Counted from the first letter of the stretch, positions 35,487 through 43,891 are shown. The stretch is DNA of 64,000 nt from Cellulomonas pakistanensis (GCF_016862755.1 NZ_BONO01000021.1:1-64000), one strand, 5' to 3'. Notes: a model not told the origin generated them from the sequence alone. Numbers and translations are program-made.

Positions 35487-35537
35487 GGCGCTCGGCGAGG
35501 AGAGGCGCTCGGCGAGGAGAGGCGCTCGGCGAGGAGA
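35487..35537 (+). repeat. 17-bp tandem repeat, three perfect copies
   Basis: GGCGCTCGGCGAGGAGA occurs three times without change (35487-35503, 35504-35520, 35521-35537), right after palindrome B and before the nth stop. It is non-coding and likely variable in copy number. Confidence 0.85.
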
Positions 35538-35565
35538 CGGGAGGGCGCGGCGCGGCGAGGCGAGA

Positions 35566-36273
35566 TCAGGGCGCGGCGGGCGGCGGCGGGGCGCCGACGC
35601 GCACCAGCGCGGACGGGCAGTCCCGGGTGATCGGGCACGTCGCGCAGTCGGGCTTCCGCGCGTGGCAGGTGCGCCGCCCGTGGAAGATCAGCCGGTGGCT
35701 GAGCAGCGTCCACTCCGGGCGCGGGATCAGCGCGGCGATGTCCCGCTCGACCTTGACCGGGTCCTCCTCGGTCGTCCAGCCGAGCCGCCGCGCGAGGCGG
35801 CCGACGTGCGTGTCCACGGTGATCCCGGGGACGCCGAACGCGTCGCCGAGCACGACGTTCGCCGTCTTGCGCCCCACGCCGGGCAGCGTCACCAGGTCCT
35901 CGAGCCGGGGCGGCACCTCGCCGTCGAACCGCTCGACCAGCGCGCGCCCGAGCCCCTGCAGCGAGCGGGCCTTCGCCCGGAAGAACCCGGTCGGCCGGAT
36001 GAGGTCCTCCAGCTCGACGGGGTCGGCACCCGCGTACGCGGCGGCGTCCGGGTAGCGGGCGAACAGCGCCGGCGTCACCTGGTTGACCCGGACGTCGGTG
36101 GTCTGCGCGGACAGCACCGTCGCGACGAGCAGCTCGAGCGGCGACCGGAAGTCCAGCTCGCACCGCGCGTCCGGCCAGCGCACCGCCAGCGCCCGGTTGA
36201 CGCGCCGCGCGCGCCGCACCAGCGCGACCGGCGGGCGGTCGGGCCCCGGTGCCGTCGGCTGCGCGGTGCTCAT
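35566..36273 (-). CDS. nth: Endonuclease III
   Basis: This 235-residue DNA glycosylase/AP lyase removes oxidised pyrimidines. It has the helix-hairpin-helix [18 protein letters not shown] with the catalytic Lys, the Asp of [13 protein letters not shown], and the C-terminal iron-sulfur loop C-x6-C-x2-C-x5-C ([17 protein letters not shown]). The ATG at 36273 is the likely start. Its place near crp matches Rv3674c-Rv3676. Confidence 0.96.
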   Translation of the reverse strand: MSTAQPTAPGPDRPPVALVRRARRVNRALAVRWPDARCELDFRSPLELLVATVLSAQTTDVRVNQVTPALFARYPDAAAYAGADPVELEDLIRPTGFFRAKARSLQGLGRALVERFDGEVPPRLEDLVTLPGVGRKTANVVLGDAFGVPGITVDTHVGRLARRLGWTTEEDPVKVERDIAALIPRPEWTLLSHRLIFHGRRTCHARKPDCATCPITRDCPSALVRVGAPPPPAAP

Positions 36274-36358
36274 GCGGCCAGCGTAAGTCCCCCGTGGGAC
36301 AGCGGTTGCGCTGCGCGGGTGACCGCGGAGTTGATCACATGACCAACATCTCAAGTCG

Positions 36359-36373
36359 GGTGCCCGGGGCACC
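36359..36373. promoter_or_regulatory. Palindrome in the nth / 36436 divergent region
   Basis: GGTGCC-CGG-GGCACC is a perfect inverted repeat about 63 bases before the plus-strand gene. It may be an operator; no regulator can be named. Confidence 0.3.
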
Positions 36374-36435
36374 GAAACATCGGATGACACGACCTGTGGC
36401 CTTGCGGGTCGTCCGAAGAGAGCAGGCGGACCCGC

Positions 36436-36858
36436 ATGACCCTGGCCGGCACGGCTGACCAGCTCGTCGAGCTGCGCCGGCAGCGCGGTGCGCTGCGCCT
36501 CGAGCACCAGCACGTCGTCCGCTGGCGACGCCTGGTCCGCGACCGCCTCGAGCTCGCGGTCGCCGCGGCCGCCCCGCCGGAGGCGCCCGGCGAGTGCCCC
36601 GACGTGCGCAGCGTCCTGGGCGCGGGCGCCGCCGACGTGCCGCCCGCCGCCGAGCTCGCCGCGGCCGTGCGGGGCGCGCTGCCGATCGCCGAGGTGCACG
36701 AGCTGCCGCGCCTGCGGGACCTGGACATGCGGCTCGCGCGCTACGAGATGCGCCTCGAGGACGCCCTGCGCGGCCTCACCGACCGGTACATCGACCGGCT
36801 CGCCCGGGACGTCACCGAGGGAGGCGTCGACGCGCTCCGCCGTCCTGCCGGCGCGTGA
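36436..36858 (+). CDS. Conserved hypothetical coiled-coil protein (140 aa)
   Basis: This charged helical protein has two likely coiled-coil helices ([20 protein letters not shown] and the C-terminal [23 protein letters not shown]) around an Ala/Pro-rich linker. The arrangement recalls RsiG-type (aerial mycelium formation) proteins, which are antiparallel coiled coils that bind c-di-GMP. The expected ExxxSxxRxxxQxxxD motif is not clearly present, so I do not assign that function. It lies 51 bases before crp, same strand. Confidence 0.65.
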   Translation: MTLAGTADQLVELRRQRGALRLEHQHVVRWRRLVRDRLELAVAAAAPPEAPGECPDVRSVLGAGAADVPPAAELAAAVRGALPIAEVHELPRLRDLDMRLARYEMRLEDALRGLTDRYIDRLARDVTEGGVDALRRPAGA

Positions 36859-36909
36859 TGAGGCACACTGAGGGGCGTCACATCCCGGCAAGAAGGTGAG
36901 GTTCCTCCC

Positions 36910-37587
36910 GTGGAGGACGACGTCGTGCTCACGGCGCCCCTGTTCCAGAACATGGACCCCGAGGCGTCCCGGACGCTGCTCGCGTCGATGGCGCCCGTGC
37001 ACGTCGCCCGCGGCGAGGTGCTGTTCCACGAGGGCGAGCCGGGCGACCGGCTCTACGTGATCCGCTCCGGCAAGATCAAGCTCGGCCGCCGCTCCTCCGA
37101 CGGCCGCGAGAACCTGCTCGCCGTGCTCGGCCCGGGCGAGATGTTCGGCGAGCTCTCGCTGTTCGACCCGGGCCCGCGCACCGCCACGGCGACCGGCCTG
37201 GCCGACGCCGTCGTGCTCGAGCTCGGCCACCACGACCTCATCCCGTGGCTGGAGCAGAACCCGACCGTCGCCAAGCACCTGCTCGGCGCGCTCGGCCGCC
37301 GGCTGCGCCGCACCAACGACGCGCTGGCCGACCTGGTGTTCTCGGACGTGCCCGGCCGCGTCGCCAAGGCGCTGCTCGACCTGTCGCACCGGTTCGGGCA
37401 GCAGACCGACGAGGGCGTCCGCGTCGCGCACGACCTCACGCAGGAGGAGCTGGCGCAGCTCGTCGGCGCCAGCCGGGAGACCGTGAACAAGGCGCTCGCC
37501 GACTTCGCCGCCCGCGGCTGGGTCCGCCGCGAGGGCCGCGCGATCGTGCTGCTCGACGTCGACCGCCTGGAGCGCCGCGCGCGCTGA
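36910..37587 (+). CDS. crp: Crp/GlxR-family cAMP-responsive regulator
   Basis: This 225-residue CRP has an N-terminal cyclic-nucleotide-binding domain with [21 protein letters not shown], where the E and R-T residues contact cAMP. Its C-terminal winged helix reads [24 protein letters not shown]. It closely fits the GlxR/Rv3676 group of global regulators. The GTG start at 36910 has AAGGTGAGG upstream. A bidirectional terminator separates it from ridA. Confidence 0.95.
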   Translation: MEDDVVLTAPLFQNMDPEASRTLLASMAPVHVARGEVLFHEGEPGDRLYVIRSGKIKLGRRSSDGRENLLAVLGPGEMFGELSLFDPGPRTATATGLADAVVLELGHHDLIPWLEQNPTVAKHLLGALGRRLRRTNDALADLVFSDVPGRVAKALLDLSHRFGQQTDEGVRVAHDLTQEELAQLVGASRETVNKALADFAARGWVRREGRAIVLLDVDRLERRAR

Positions 37588-37608
37588 CGCCCGCCGGACC
37601 GACGACGA

Positions 37609-37646
37609 CGGCCCGGCCGCAGCCCCTGGAGGGCGCGGCCGGGCCG
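37609..37646. terminator. Bidirectional terminator between crp and ridA
   Basis: CGGCCCGGCCGC (37609-37620) and GCGGCCGGGCCG (37635-37646) form a perfect 12-bp stem between convergent genes. Confidence 0.8.
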
Positions 37647-37664
37647 TTCGCGTCGGGCCGGGGT

Positions 37665-38147
37665 TCAGGCCTCGGGCGCGAGCTCCACGACGATCTCGAC
37701 CTCGACCGGCGAGTCCAGCGGCAGCACCGCCACGCCGACGGCCGAGCGCGCGTGCACGCCGGCCTCGCCGAACACCTCGTGCAGCAGCGTGCTCGCGCCG
37801 TTGATGACGCCGGGCTGGCCGGTGAACGCCGGGTCGCTCGACACGAAGCCGACGACCTTGACGACCCGGACCACGCGGTCCAGGTCGCCGACGAGGGAGG
37901 CGACGGCCGCGACCGCGTTCAGCGCGGCGGTGCGGGCGAGGCCCTGCGCCGTCTCCGGGGACACCTGGCCGGGGCCGGTGCCGACCTTGCCGGTGACCGG
38001 GAGCTCGCCCGCGACGAACGGCAGCTGGCCGGACGTGTGCACGTACGCGCCGGTCTGCACCGCCGGGACGTAGGCGGCGACGGGCGCGGCGACCTGGGGC
38101 AGCTCGATGCCGAGCTCCGCGAGGCGCGCGAGGACCGCGCCGCTCAC
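37665..38147 (-). CDS. RidA-family (YjgF/UK114) protein
   Basis: This 160-residue RidA-like protein (longer Rv3678c-type subgroup) has [37 protein letters not shown] and [20 protein letters not shown]. The last motif has no RVEVE arginine: the position reads SPVEVEI. Since that Arg is needed for imine deaminase activity in archetypal RidA, activity on imines is doubtful. The GTG start overlaps the DUF4177 stop (GTGA). Confidence 0.9.
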   Translation of the reverse strand: MSGAVLARLAELGIELPQVAAPVAAYVPAVQTGAYVHTSGQLPFVAGELPVTGKVGTGPGQVSPETAQGLARTAALNAVAAVASLVGDLDRVVRVVKVVGFVSSDPAFTGQPGVINGASTLLHEVFGEAGVHARSAVGVAVLPLDSPVEVEIVVELAPEA

Positions 38148-38305
38148 CGCTCGCCCGTCGGGCGCTTGAGGTAGGCGACGAGCCCGGTCTCGGACTGCAG
38201 CACCTGGACGAGCTCCCAGCCGTCCTGACCCCACTGGTCGAGGATCGCCTTGGTCGCGTGGACGATGAGGGGGACGGTCGCGTACTCCCACGTGGTGGTG
38301 GCCAT
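38144..38305 (-). CDS. DUF4177 family small protein (53 aa)
   Basis: The frame reads [20 protein letters not shown], then [19 protein letters not shown] and [14 protein letters not shown]. The WEY...GWELVQV pattern is the DUF4177 signature. It overlaps ridA by four bases (GTGA), so the two are co-translated. The same pair occurs next to whiB4 in mycobacteria. Confidence 0.9.
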   Translation of the reverse strand: MATTTWEYATVPLIVHATKAILDQWGQDGWELVQVLQSETGLVAYLKRPTGER

Positions 38306-38328
38306 GGCGCCACCCTAGCCGGGCGCCC

Positions 38329-38637
38329 TCAGGTCGCGACGGCGGCGGCCGGCGGCACGGCCTGCGCGCCGAGCAGCTCGTCGTACCAGGACTCCACGTC
38401 GGGGCGCCGTCGCCGCAGGGCGCGCCGCTCCCGCTCGGTCATGCCGCCCCACACGCCGAAGTCCGCACGCGAGTCCAGCGCGTCGGCCAGGCACAGCAGG
38501 CGCACGGCGCAGCCGCCGCACACGGCGCGGGCGTCCCGCTGCGCGGCGCCCTCCACGAACAGCGCATCGGGCGCCACCTTGCCGGCGCCGCACTTCGCGT
38601 CGGCGGTCCAGTGCCCGTCGGGCCCTGCCATCGTCAT
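38329..38637 (-). CDS. whiB: WhiB-family iron-sulfur transcription regulator (WhiB4/WblA-type)
   Basis: This 102-residue protein has four iron-sulfur Cys at positions 16, 40, 43 and 49 (C...C-x2-C-x5-C) and the turn GVWGG, followed by a basic DNA-binding tail (TERERRALRRRRPD). Its place divergent from the PonA-type PBP and close to ridA/crp matches WhiB4 in Mycobacterium and WblA in Streptomyces, which respond to oxidative stress or control development. The ATG at 38637 has AGGGGAAG six bases upstream. Two hairpins precede that site. Confidence 0.93.
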   Translation of the reverse strand: MTMAGPDGHWTADAKCGAGKVAPDALFVEGAAQRDARAVCGGCAVRLLCLADALDSRADFGVWGGMTERERRALRRRRPDVESWYDELLGAQAVPPAAAVAT

Positions 38638-38647
38638 CGAGACTTCC

Positions 38648-38707
38648 CCTGTCCCCGAGGTACGGGACAGGCCGTCCGCGCCGTCGTGCGAGCACGACGG
38701 CGGACGG
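38648..38707 (-). promoter_or_regulatory. Two tandem hairpins in the whiB 5' leader
   Basis: Read on the minus strand, the first hairpin (38707-38672) has a 16-bp stem around GCCGTCGTGC/GCACGACGGC. The second (38671-38648) is CCTGTCCC/GGGACAGG with an 8-base loop. The last bases of the second stem merge with the Shine-Dalgarno GGGGAAG (38642-38649). A -10-like TACGGT lies upstream near 38738-38733, so both hairpins would be in the mRNA leader. Confidence 0.5.
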
Positions 38708-38871
38708 TGCGGCAGTCCCCCTGCACGGCGACCGTAGCGGTCCGGTTCGTCCCGCTGCATCCTCCGTTCGGGTTGTTCCGCCTGGTCCGGCCGCGTCCCG
38801 GGGCGTGTGCAGGTACGGTGCAGGTCCCCGCGGGCCCTGTGGACGACCGGCGGCGGGACGGACCGCTCCCG

Positions 38872-38877
38872 TACCCT
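38872..38877 (+). promoter_or_regulatory. Leaderless -10 box of the PBP gene
   Basis: TACCCT is followed by seven bases and then the ATG at 38885. No Shine-Dalgarno is present, as expected for a leaderless transcript. Confidence 0.5.
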
Positions 38878-38884
38878 GGCGGGC

Positions 38885-41278
38885 ATGGCTCCCACCCCCT
38901 CGCCGCGCGGGCGGCAGGTCACCGTCGTGCAGGCGCTCGCGCTGCTGCTCGCCTTCGTGCTGACCGCCGGCGTCGGCGGCCTGCTGACCGCCGGGCTCGT
39001 GCTGCCGACCGTCGCCGTCGCCAACACCGCGACCGACCTGAGCGTCGAGGCGTTCGAGGACCTGCCGTCCGAGCTCGAGACCAAGCCGCTGTCGGAGAAG
39101 TCGGTCATGCTCGCCGCGGACGGCACCGTGCTGGCCGAGTTCTTCGCCGAGAACCGCGTCGTGGTGCCGCTGGACCAGGTGTCCGTGCAGATGCAGAACG
39201 CCGTGGTCGCGACCGAGGACCGCCGGTTCTACCAGCACGGCGGCATCGACCCCGCCGGCATGGTCCGGGCGATGGTGCAGAACCAGTTCAACGACTCCAC
39301 GCAGGGCGCGTCGACGCTGACGCAGCAGTACGTGAAGAACGTGCTCATCGAGACCGCCGTCCGCGACGGGGACCTCGCCGCGGCCGAGGCGGCGCGCGAG
39401 GCCGACGGCCCCGAGGGCTACGCGCGCAAGCTGCGCGAGGCCAAGCTGGCCATCGCCCTCGAGAAGACGATGACCAAGGACCAGATCCTCGAGAACTACC
39501 TGAACATCGCGCAGTTCGGCGTGGCGACGTACGGCGTAGAGTCCGCCGCGCTGCGCTACTTCAGCAAGCACGCGGTCGAGCTCACCTACCTCGAGGCCGC
39601 GACCATCGCCGGCATCACGCAGAGCCCGACGGCGTTCGACCCGGTGAAGAACCCCGAGGACTCGCAGGGCCGCCGCAACATCGTGCTGCGCCTCATGCAC
39701 GAGCAGGGCTTCATCTCCCAGGAGGAGTACGACGCCGGGACCGCGACGCCGATCGCCGACACCCTGCGCGTCAGCGAGGCGCAGAACGGCTGCATGGCCG
39801 CGGGGAACGTCGTCCAGGGCTCCGGGTTCTTCTGCGACTACGTCACGCACGTGATCCGCAACGACCCCGCGTTCGGCGAGACCCCCGAGGAGCGCGAGGA
39901 GACGCTGCTCCGCGGCGGCCTCACCATCACGACCACCCTGGACCCGCGGCTGCAGACCGTCGCCGACAACCAGGTCAAGGCCACCGTCCCGGTCGACGAC
40001 CCGACCGGCGTCGGCTCGGCGATGTCCGTGGTGGAGCCCGGCACCGGCCAGATCAAGGCGATGGCCGAGAACCGGAACTTCAACAACGCCGCCGACGCGG
40101 CCGGCCGGGACTCGTCGGTCAACTACAACACGTCGTACTCGTACGGCGGGTCGAACGGGTTCATGCCCGGCTCGACGTTCAAGCCGTTCACGCTGCTCGA
40201 GTGGCTCAAGACCGGCCACAACCTGAACCAGCGGGTCAACGGCTCGGAGCGCACCCTGAACACCAACCAGTTCACGGCGTGCGGCTCGCGGTACCCCAGC
40301 CAGACCTGGAAGGTCGGCAACGCCGAGGGCGGCGCCGGCATGATGACCGTGATGCAGGCGACCCAGCAGTCGGTGAACCTCGCCTACCTGTCGATGGCGA
40401 TGGAGCTCGACCTCTGCACCATCATGGAGGGCGCCAAGCAGCTGGGCGTCACCAGCGCGAACAGCGGCTCGGAGGGCGAGGCCATCTCGGCCGTCCCGTC
40501 CAACGTGCTCGGCTCGGGCTCGACCAGCCCGCTCCAGCTCGCGGGCGCCTACGCGACGTTCGCCTCGGGCGGCATCTACTGCTCGCCGATCGCCATCACG
40601 AACGTCAAGAACGCCGACGGCGAGGACCAGCCGATCCCGGACGCCGGCTGCCACCAGGCCATCGACCCGAACGTCGCCGCGGGCATGAACGAGGCGATGA
40701 GCAACGTCTGGAACGGCACCGGCCGGTCGCTGGGCGCGCCGTCCTTCTACACCGCGTCGGGCAAGACCGGTACCACCACCCGCAACGAGCACACCTGGTT
40801 CGCCGGCTACACGCCGCGCCTCGCCTCGGTCGTGTGGGTCGGCTACCCGGACCGCAACCAGCCGATGCAGGGCATCACCATCAACGGCCGGTACGCGAGG
40901 TACGCCTACGGCTCGTCGTTCGCGGGCGTGACGTGGAAGAACTTCATGGACGAGGCCCTCAACGACGGCCAGCCCAACCCGGGGTTCACCGCCCCGACGA
41001 CCGACCTGCGGTTCGGCCAGCAGGTCGGCGTCCCGTCGGTCGTCGGCCAGGACCAGGCGAGCGCGACCGCCACCCTGCAGGGCGCCGGGTTCGGCGTGAC
41101 GGTCGGCGGCAGCACCCCCTCCGACATCACGCCCGGCTCGGTCGTCAGCCAGAGCCCCTCGGGCAGCGCGACGCCGGGGTCGACGATCACCCTCACGCTG
41201 TCCAGCGGCCCGGCCGCGCCCCCGGCCGGCGAGCAGAACCCGGGGCAGGGCGGCGGCAACGGGAACAACGGCGGATGA
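38885..41278 (+). CDS. Class A penicillin-binding protein (PonA2-like) with one PASTA domain
   Basis: This 797-residue bifunctional peptidoglycan synthase has one N-terminal membrane anchor, a GT51 glycosyltransferase domain (ATEDRRFYQHGGID, QGASTLTQQYVKN), and a transpeptidase domain with the three active-site motifs STFK (PGSTFKPF), SVN and KTG (SGKTGTT). A C-terminal PASTA domain (VPSVVGQDQASATATLQGAGF) and a Gly/Asn/Gln tail follow. It polymerises and cross-links the cell wall outside the membrane. Divergent placement from whiB matches Rv3681c-Rv3682 (ponA2). The stop overlaps the next start (ATGA). Confidence 0.95.
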   Translation: MAPTPSPRGRQVTVVQALALLLAFVLTAGVGGLLTAGLVLPTVAVANTATDLSVEAFEDLPSELETKPLSEKSVMLAADGTVLAEFFAENRVVVPLDQVSVQMQNAVVATEDRRFYQHGGIDPAGMVRAMVQNQFNDSTQGASTLTQQYVKNVLIETAVRDGDLAAAEAAREADGPEGYARKLREAKLAIALEKTMTKDQILENYLNIAQFGVATYGVESAALRYFSKHAVELTYLEAATIAGITQSPTAFDPVKNPEDSQGRRNIVLRLMHEQGFISQEEYDAGTATPIADTLRVSEAQNGCMAAGNVVQGSGFFCDYVTHVIRNDPAFGETPEEREETLLRGGLTITTTLDPRLQTVADNQVKATVPVDDPTGVGSAMSVVEPGTGQIKAMAENRNFNNAADAAGRDSSVNYNTSYSYGGSNGFMPGSTFKPFTLLEWLKTGHNLNQRVNGSERTLNTNQFTACGSRYPSQTWKVGNAEGGAGMMTVMQATQQSVNLAYLSMAMELDLCTIMEGAKQLGVTSANSGSEGEAISAVPSNVLGSGSTSPLQLAGAYATFASGGIYCSPIAITNVKNADGEDQPIPDAGCHQAIDPNVAAGMNEAMSNVWNGTGRSLGAPSFYTASGKTGTTTRNEHTWFAGYTPRLASVVWVGYPDRNQPMQGITINGRYARYAYGSSFAGVTWKNFMDEALNDGQPNPGFTAPTTDLRFGQQVGVPSVVGQDQASATATLQGAGFGVTVGGSTPSDITPGSVVSQSPSGSATPGSTITLTLSSGPAAPPAGEQNPGQGGGNGNNGG

Positions 41279-42252
41279 CCCACCCGGTCGCGAAGGCCCT
41301 CGGGGCGACCGCCCTCGCGGGCGCCGCGGCGGTCGCCTGGGGCGCCCTCGTCGAGGTGCGCTGGTACGCGCTCCGCGAGGTCACCGTCCCGGTGCTCCCG
41401 CACGGCCAGGACCCGCTGCGCGTCCTGCACCTGTCCGACCTGCACCTGACGCCCGGCCAGCACCGCAAGGTCGACTGGGTCCGGGACCTGGCGTCGCTGC
41501 AGCCGGACCTGGTCGTCGACACCGGCGACAACTGGGCGCACGTCGACGCGATGCCGTCGCTGCTCCGCGCGCTGGAGCCGCACCTCGGCACGCCCGGCGC
41601 CTTCGTGTGGGGCTCCAACGACTTCTTCGCGCCGTCGCCCAAGAACCCCGCCCGGTACCTGCTGCCGGACGCCCGCGTCGCGCCGCCCCGGCCGCCGGTC
41701 GAGCTGCCCTGGCGCGCGCTGGGCGACCGGTTCCGCGACGCGGGCTGGGTCGACCTCACCAACCGCCGCGACGAGGTGAAGGTCGCCGGTCGGCGGATCT
41801 CGCTGGTCGGCACGGACGACGCCCACCTGGACCGCGACCGGTTCCCCGCGGCCGGCGGCCCGGACGACGTCCGCCCGGCGGCGGTGGTCGACGACGCCGG
41901 GGTGGCGCGGGCGGCGCGTGGCGACGTGGACCTGCACCTCGGCGTCACGCACGCCCCCTACCGGCGCGTGCTCGACGCCATGCACGACGACGCGGTCGAC
42001 CTCGTGCTGGCCGGGCACACGCACGGCGGCCAGCTCGCGGTGCCGGGCTACGGGGCGCTCGTGACCAACTGCGACCTGCCCCGCGACCGCGCCAAGGGTC
42101 TGCACGGCTGGCCGGGCCCGCGCCCGGACGCGCGCGGCGGCGCGGACTCGTCCTGGCTGCACGTGTGCGGCGGGCTGGGCACGTCGCCGTACGCCCCGGT
42201 GCGGTTCGCGTGCCGGCCCGAGGCGACGCTGCTGACGCTCGTCGCCGCCTGA
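41275..42252 (+). CDS. Metallophosphoesterase (YkuE/Rv3683-like)
   Basis: This 325-residue calcineurin-like phosphoesterase has an N-terminal membrane anchor (ALGATALAGAAAVAWGALV), metal motifs HLSDLHLTPGQ, DTGDNW, GSNDFF (GNHD position) and GHTHGGQ. The GNHD motif is altered to GSND, as in several related membrane-bound members. The gene overlaps the PBP stop and follows PonA2 in the same order as in mycobacteria. It probably acts on a cell-envelope phosphoester. Confidence 0.92.
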   Translation: MTHPVAKALGATALAGAAAVAWGALVEVRWYALREVTVPVLPHGQDPLRVLHLSDLHLTPGQHRKVDWVRDLASLQPDLVVDTGDNWAHVDAMPSLLRALEPHLGTPGAFVWGSNDFFAPSPKNPARYLLPDARVAPPRPPVELPWRALGDRFRDAGWVDLTNRRDEVKVAGRRISLVGTDDAHLDRDRFPAAGGPDDVRPAAVVDDAGVARAARGDVDLHLGVTHAPYRRVLDAMHDDAVDLVLAGHTHGGQLAVPGYGALVTNCDLPRDRAKGLHGWPGPRPDARGGADSSWLHVCGGLGTSPYAPVRFACRPEATLLTLVAA

Positions 42253-42338
42253 GACGCGACGCTGCTCACACTTCGGCCGGACCGGTGGTCTCGATGCACG
42301 CCCACCGTCCGACGTCGGCTATGCTGGGCGGGCTTCAC

Positions 42339-42412
42339 CGGGGTGTGGCGCAGCTTGGTAGCGCGCCTCGTTCGGGACGAGGAGGTCGTGGGTTCGAATC
42401 CCGCCACCCCGA
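42339..42412 (+). tRNA. tRNA-Pro (CGG anticodon)
   Basis: A 74-base cloverleaf: acceptor CGGGGTG (42339-42345) pairs with CACCCCG (42405-42411), discriminator A. The D arm holds GCGCAGCTTGGTAGCGC, the anticodon stem-loop is CCTCG-TTCGGGA-CGAGG with CGG, and the T arm contains GGTTCGAATCC. No CCA is encoded. No integrase or duplicated 3' end is seen nearby. Confidence 0.97.
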
Positions 42413-42424
42413 CCGGTGAGAGAG

Positions 42425-42456
42425 CGAAGGCCCGGACCGTCAGGTCCGGGCCTTCG
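42425..42456 (+). terminator. Terminator of tRNA-Pro
   Basis: CGAAGGCCCGGACC (42425-42438) and GGTCCGGGCCTTCG (42443-42456) form a perfect 14-bp stem with a GTCA loop, 12 bases after the tRNA. Confidence 0.9.
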
Positions 42457-42510
42457 TCGTCCCCGGTCAGGCCCCGCCGGCCCGGCCGCCGGGCACACCC
42501 CGCACGCCGA

Positions 42511-42634
42511 CGACGCGCACCGCCCGAGCGACGCGCACCGCCCGAGCCCCGCTCACCGCCCGAGCGACGCGCACCGCCCGAGCCCCGCCCACCGCCCGAG
42601 CGACGCGCACCGCCCGAGCCCCGCTCACCGCCCC
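42511..42634. repeat. 18-bp tandem repeat array, seven units in two alternating forms
   Basis: Units of form CGACGCGCACCGCCCGAG (42511, 42529, 42565, 42601) and CCCCGCTCACCGCCCGAG or a close variant (42547, 42583, 42619) run head to tail. The last, partial unit overlaps the stop codon of the diguanylate cyclase gene. The rest is non-coding. Confidence 0.9.
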
Positions 42635-43770
42635 GCCGGCAGCTCCCACGGGTCCGCCGCGGCCGGGCGGTCGCTCGAGCGGTCGCGCACCCCGGCCGCC
42701 GGGCCGCCGGGCCGGCGCGCGCCGATCCCCTCGGTCGCGATCCGGAACCGGTCCCGCCCCGCCTGCTTCGCCCGGTAGAGGGCGACGTCCGCGGCGGCCA
42801 GCGCCGACCCGGGCGGGGTCCCGGGGGCGACGAGCGCGATCCCGGCCGAGAACGTCACCCCGGTGCCCTCCTCGGCCCACTCCGCGCGCAGCGCGCGGAG
42901 CATGTTCATGGCCTGCACCGGCTCGGTCCGGGGCAGGATCAGCACGAACTCCTCGCCGCCGTACCGCGCCGCGTAGTCGCGCCGGCGCAGGTGCTGGTCG
43001 AGAGCATGGCCGAACCGCTCCAGCACGGCGTCGCCCGCCGCGTGGCCCCGGGTGTCGTTGACCCTCTTGAAGTGGTCGAGGTCCGCGATCACGACGCAGT
43101 CGCCTGCCGACGCCGCGGCCAGGCGCTCGTCCAGGTCGCGGCGGTTGCGCAGGGAGGTGAGCGCGTCGGTGCGGGCGTCCGTGCGCAGCCGGCGCCGCAG
43201 GTCCCGCTGGAGCTCGGTGGCCAGCGCCAGGATCCCGGCGATCGCCCACCAGGTGATGCCGTTGATCGCGAGGCGCACCAGCGCGCGCTCGTCGAGGACG
43301 GGGAACAGCGCGAGGTAGGACGCCCAGGCCGCGGGGAGCAGGGCGAGCGCCGCCCGGCCGGGGTGGAACAGCCCGGTGTGGACGAAGGCGAGCGGGACCA
43401 GGCCGACGAACGCGGTCGCGACGCCGTCCGTGGCGACCGCGACGACCGCGATGGCCGCGAGCAGCGCCAGCGGGAACGCGAGCGTGCCCCAGCCGTCCCG
43501 GCGCCAGCGGACCAGGAGGCTCAGGCCGACCAGGGCGAGCAGGACGCCCGCGGTGCCGGCCAGCACGGCGAGCTCTCGGCCGCTCGTGCCGAGGGTGAGC
43601 CCGCCGAGGACCAGGACCGCCCCGCCGAACAGCAGCAGCACCCGGCCGCCGGCCGCCGCCGGCCCGCCGGTCCGCGCCCACGCCGGGGCGTGCGCGAGCA
43701 GCCGCACGACGACCGGCGCCTCGTGCGGCGCCCGGTCGCGCGCGCGGCGGGCGGGCGGGACGGGGGGCAT
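42625..43770 (-). CDS. Membrane diguanylate cyclase (GGDEF)
   Basis: This 381-residue protein has about six or seven N-terminal membrane helices and a C-terminal GGDEF domain. It makes cyclic di-GMP from GTP. The active site is GGEEF (in ARYGGEEFVLIL), with DLDHFKRVNDTRGHAAGD as the metal and nucleotide region. RRRD five residues before GGEEF gives the RxxD inhibitory site, so product feedback is likely. No EAL domain is present. The ATG at 43770 has no clear ribosome-binding site. Its 3' end runs into a tandem repeat array. Confidence 0.93.
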   Translation of the reverse strand: MPPVPPARRARDRAPHEAPVVVRLLAHAPAWARTGGPAAAGGRVLLLFGGAVLVLGGLTLGTSGRELAVLAGTAGVLLALVGLSLLVRWRRDGWGTLAFPLALLAAIAVVAVATDGVATAFVGLVPLAFVHTGLFHPGRAALALLPAAWASYLALFPVLDERALVRLAINGITWWAIAGILALATELQRDLRRRLRTDARTDALTSLRNRRDLDERLAAASAGDCVVIADLDHFKRVNDTRGHAAGDAVLERFGHALDQHLRRRDYAARYGGEEFVLILPRTEPVQAMNMLRALRAEWAEEGTGVTFSAGIALVAPGTPPGSALAAADVALYRAKQAGRDRFRIATEGIGARRPGGPAAGVRDRSSDRPAAADPWELPAGR

Positions 43771-43847
43771 ACCGAGATCATCGGCGGGCAGGCCCGGCCG
43801 CTGGAGCGACGGGCCGCGATCTGCACGGTTTCGCGACGAGACTCACA

Positions 43848-43891
43848 GCGCGCGCCCAGCCGCCGGGGAGGAGCCGGGGCCGGGCGCGCGC
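43848..43891 (-). terminator. Terminator of the ABC permease gene
   Basis: GCGCGCGCCC (43848-43857) and GGGCGCGCGC (43882-43891) form a perfect 10-bp stem beyond the permease stop at 43910. Confidence 0.65.

Noticed and set aside
34259-35537. CRISPR array from the repeated palindromes and 17-bp repeats
   Set aside because: Only two palindrome copies, 1.1 kb apart with a gene between, and a gapless tandem repeat; no regularly spaced unique spacers and no cas genes.
42339-42412. tRNA-Pro as an integration site of a mobile element
   Set aside because: No integrase, no duplicated tRNA 3' end and no foreign gene block follow; only a terminator, a tandem repeat and a housekeeping-like gene.
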